Assembly: GCA_964584125.1 (NCBI GenBank)
Contig: CAZOYP010000001.1
Span: forward strand, 56,763-120,762
DNA from: Nitromaritima sp964584125
GTDB lineage: Bacteria; Nitrospinota; Nitrospinia; Nitrospinales; VA-1
Length of the DNA: 64,000 nt
Direction: 5' to 3'
Positions 63,917-64,000 of the stretch are shown here, in pieces (position 1 is the stretch's first letter; every line of letters begins with the position of its first letter). A program made the translations under genes and the position numbers. Below the pieces are notes generated by a model that was not told the DNA's origin, did not search any database, and saw nothing but the letters and a program-made list of their open reading frames with translations.

Positions 63917-64000
63917 AAAAACCCCCAATATATTCACTATCAATAATTCTTATTTTAATCATCTGCCAATTAAATACTCATGTCAACACATTAAGAATAA

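Noticed and set aside
1..64000. CRISPR arrays, IS elements, prophage genes, tRNA or rRNA genes
   Set aside because: I looked through the intergenic gaps and saw no regular direct repeats, transposases, phage genes or tRNA-like cloverleaf; a dedicated tool could still find a weak one.

Overview
The window comes from the chromosome of an AT-rich (by eye about one third G+C), Gram-negative, flagellated bacterium using the standard bacterial code (TGA, TAA and TAG all end genes). An outer membrane is indicated by lipoprotein signals, a YbgF/CpoB-like protein and an MltD-type transglycosylase. Flagellar genes (fliL, fliK-like, flhB-C-like) show motility. The gene order DUF177-rpmF-plsX-fabH-fabD-fabG-acpP-fabF-rnc, several exported SUMF1-fold proteins, an Lcl/DUF1566 protein and a histidine-rich SmbP-like protein fit a deltaproteobacterium- or Nitrospinota-like lineage. 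That placement is inference; there is no rRNA in the window. I saw no tRNA, rRNA, CRISPR array, IS element or prophage.

Layout. 1-5.5 kb: end of a BioC-like gene, a DUF115/MptE-like protein, a methyltransferase, a YbgF-like lipoprotein, a CbpA-type J protein and a ferredoxin. 5.6-13.8 kb: a pyrimidine operon pyrR-pyrB-pyrC-carA-(unknown)-carB, preceded by a good sigma70-type promoter, a textbook PyrR-binding hairpin and an attenuator. 13.8-19.4 kb: FlgT/CsgG-like protein, SUMF1 protein, nth, an M14-like peptidase and mltD. 19.6-22.6 kb: flagellar genes. 22.6-29.1 kb (minus): coaE, a class IV aminotransferase, cvpA, NUDIX, an HPr fusion protein, an HNH nuclease, a GlcD-type oxidase, and a remnant of a siroheme-synthase-like gene. 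29.2-34.5 kb: a MoxR ATPase with a 608-residue partner, murJ and thrH.

34.5-45.6 kb is accessory: SH3 protein, M32 carboxypeptidase, a two-aldolase pair, EVE protein, an SDR with an enoyl-reductase-like active site, an HD-GYP regulator, a decayed MgtE-like gene, a lipoyl-like domain without its lysine, and a radical SAM protein. 45.6-53.6 kb is the fatty-acid/phospholipid cluster with rnc, rpmF and xerC. 53.7-64 kb: fbp, hisS, a Fur-family regulator, a second SUMF1 lipoprotein, a large TPR lipoprotein, a likely small RNA, acsA, a DUF1566 protein, an orphan nucleotidyltransferase partner and an SmbP-like protein.

Most notable: the PyrR riboregulator with mutually exclusive hairpins and a possible leader peptide; the unknown gene translationally wedged between carA and carB; the MoxR/608-residue pair; the HPr fusion; the promoter-driven non-coding transcript before acsA; and two gene remnants in intergenic DNA.
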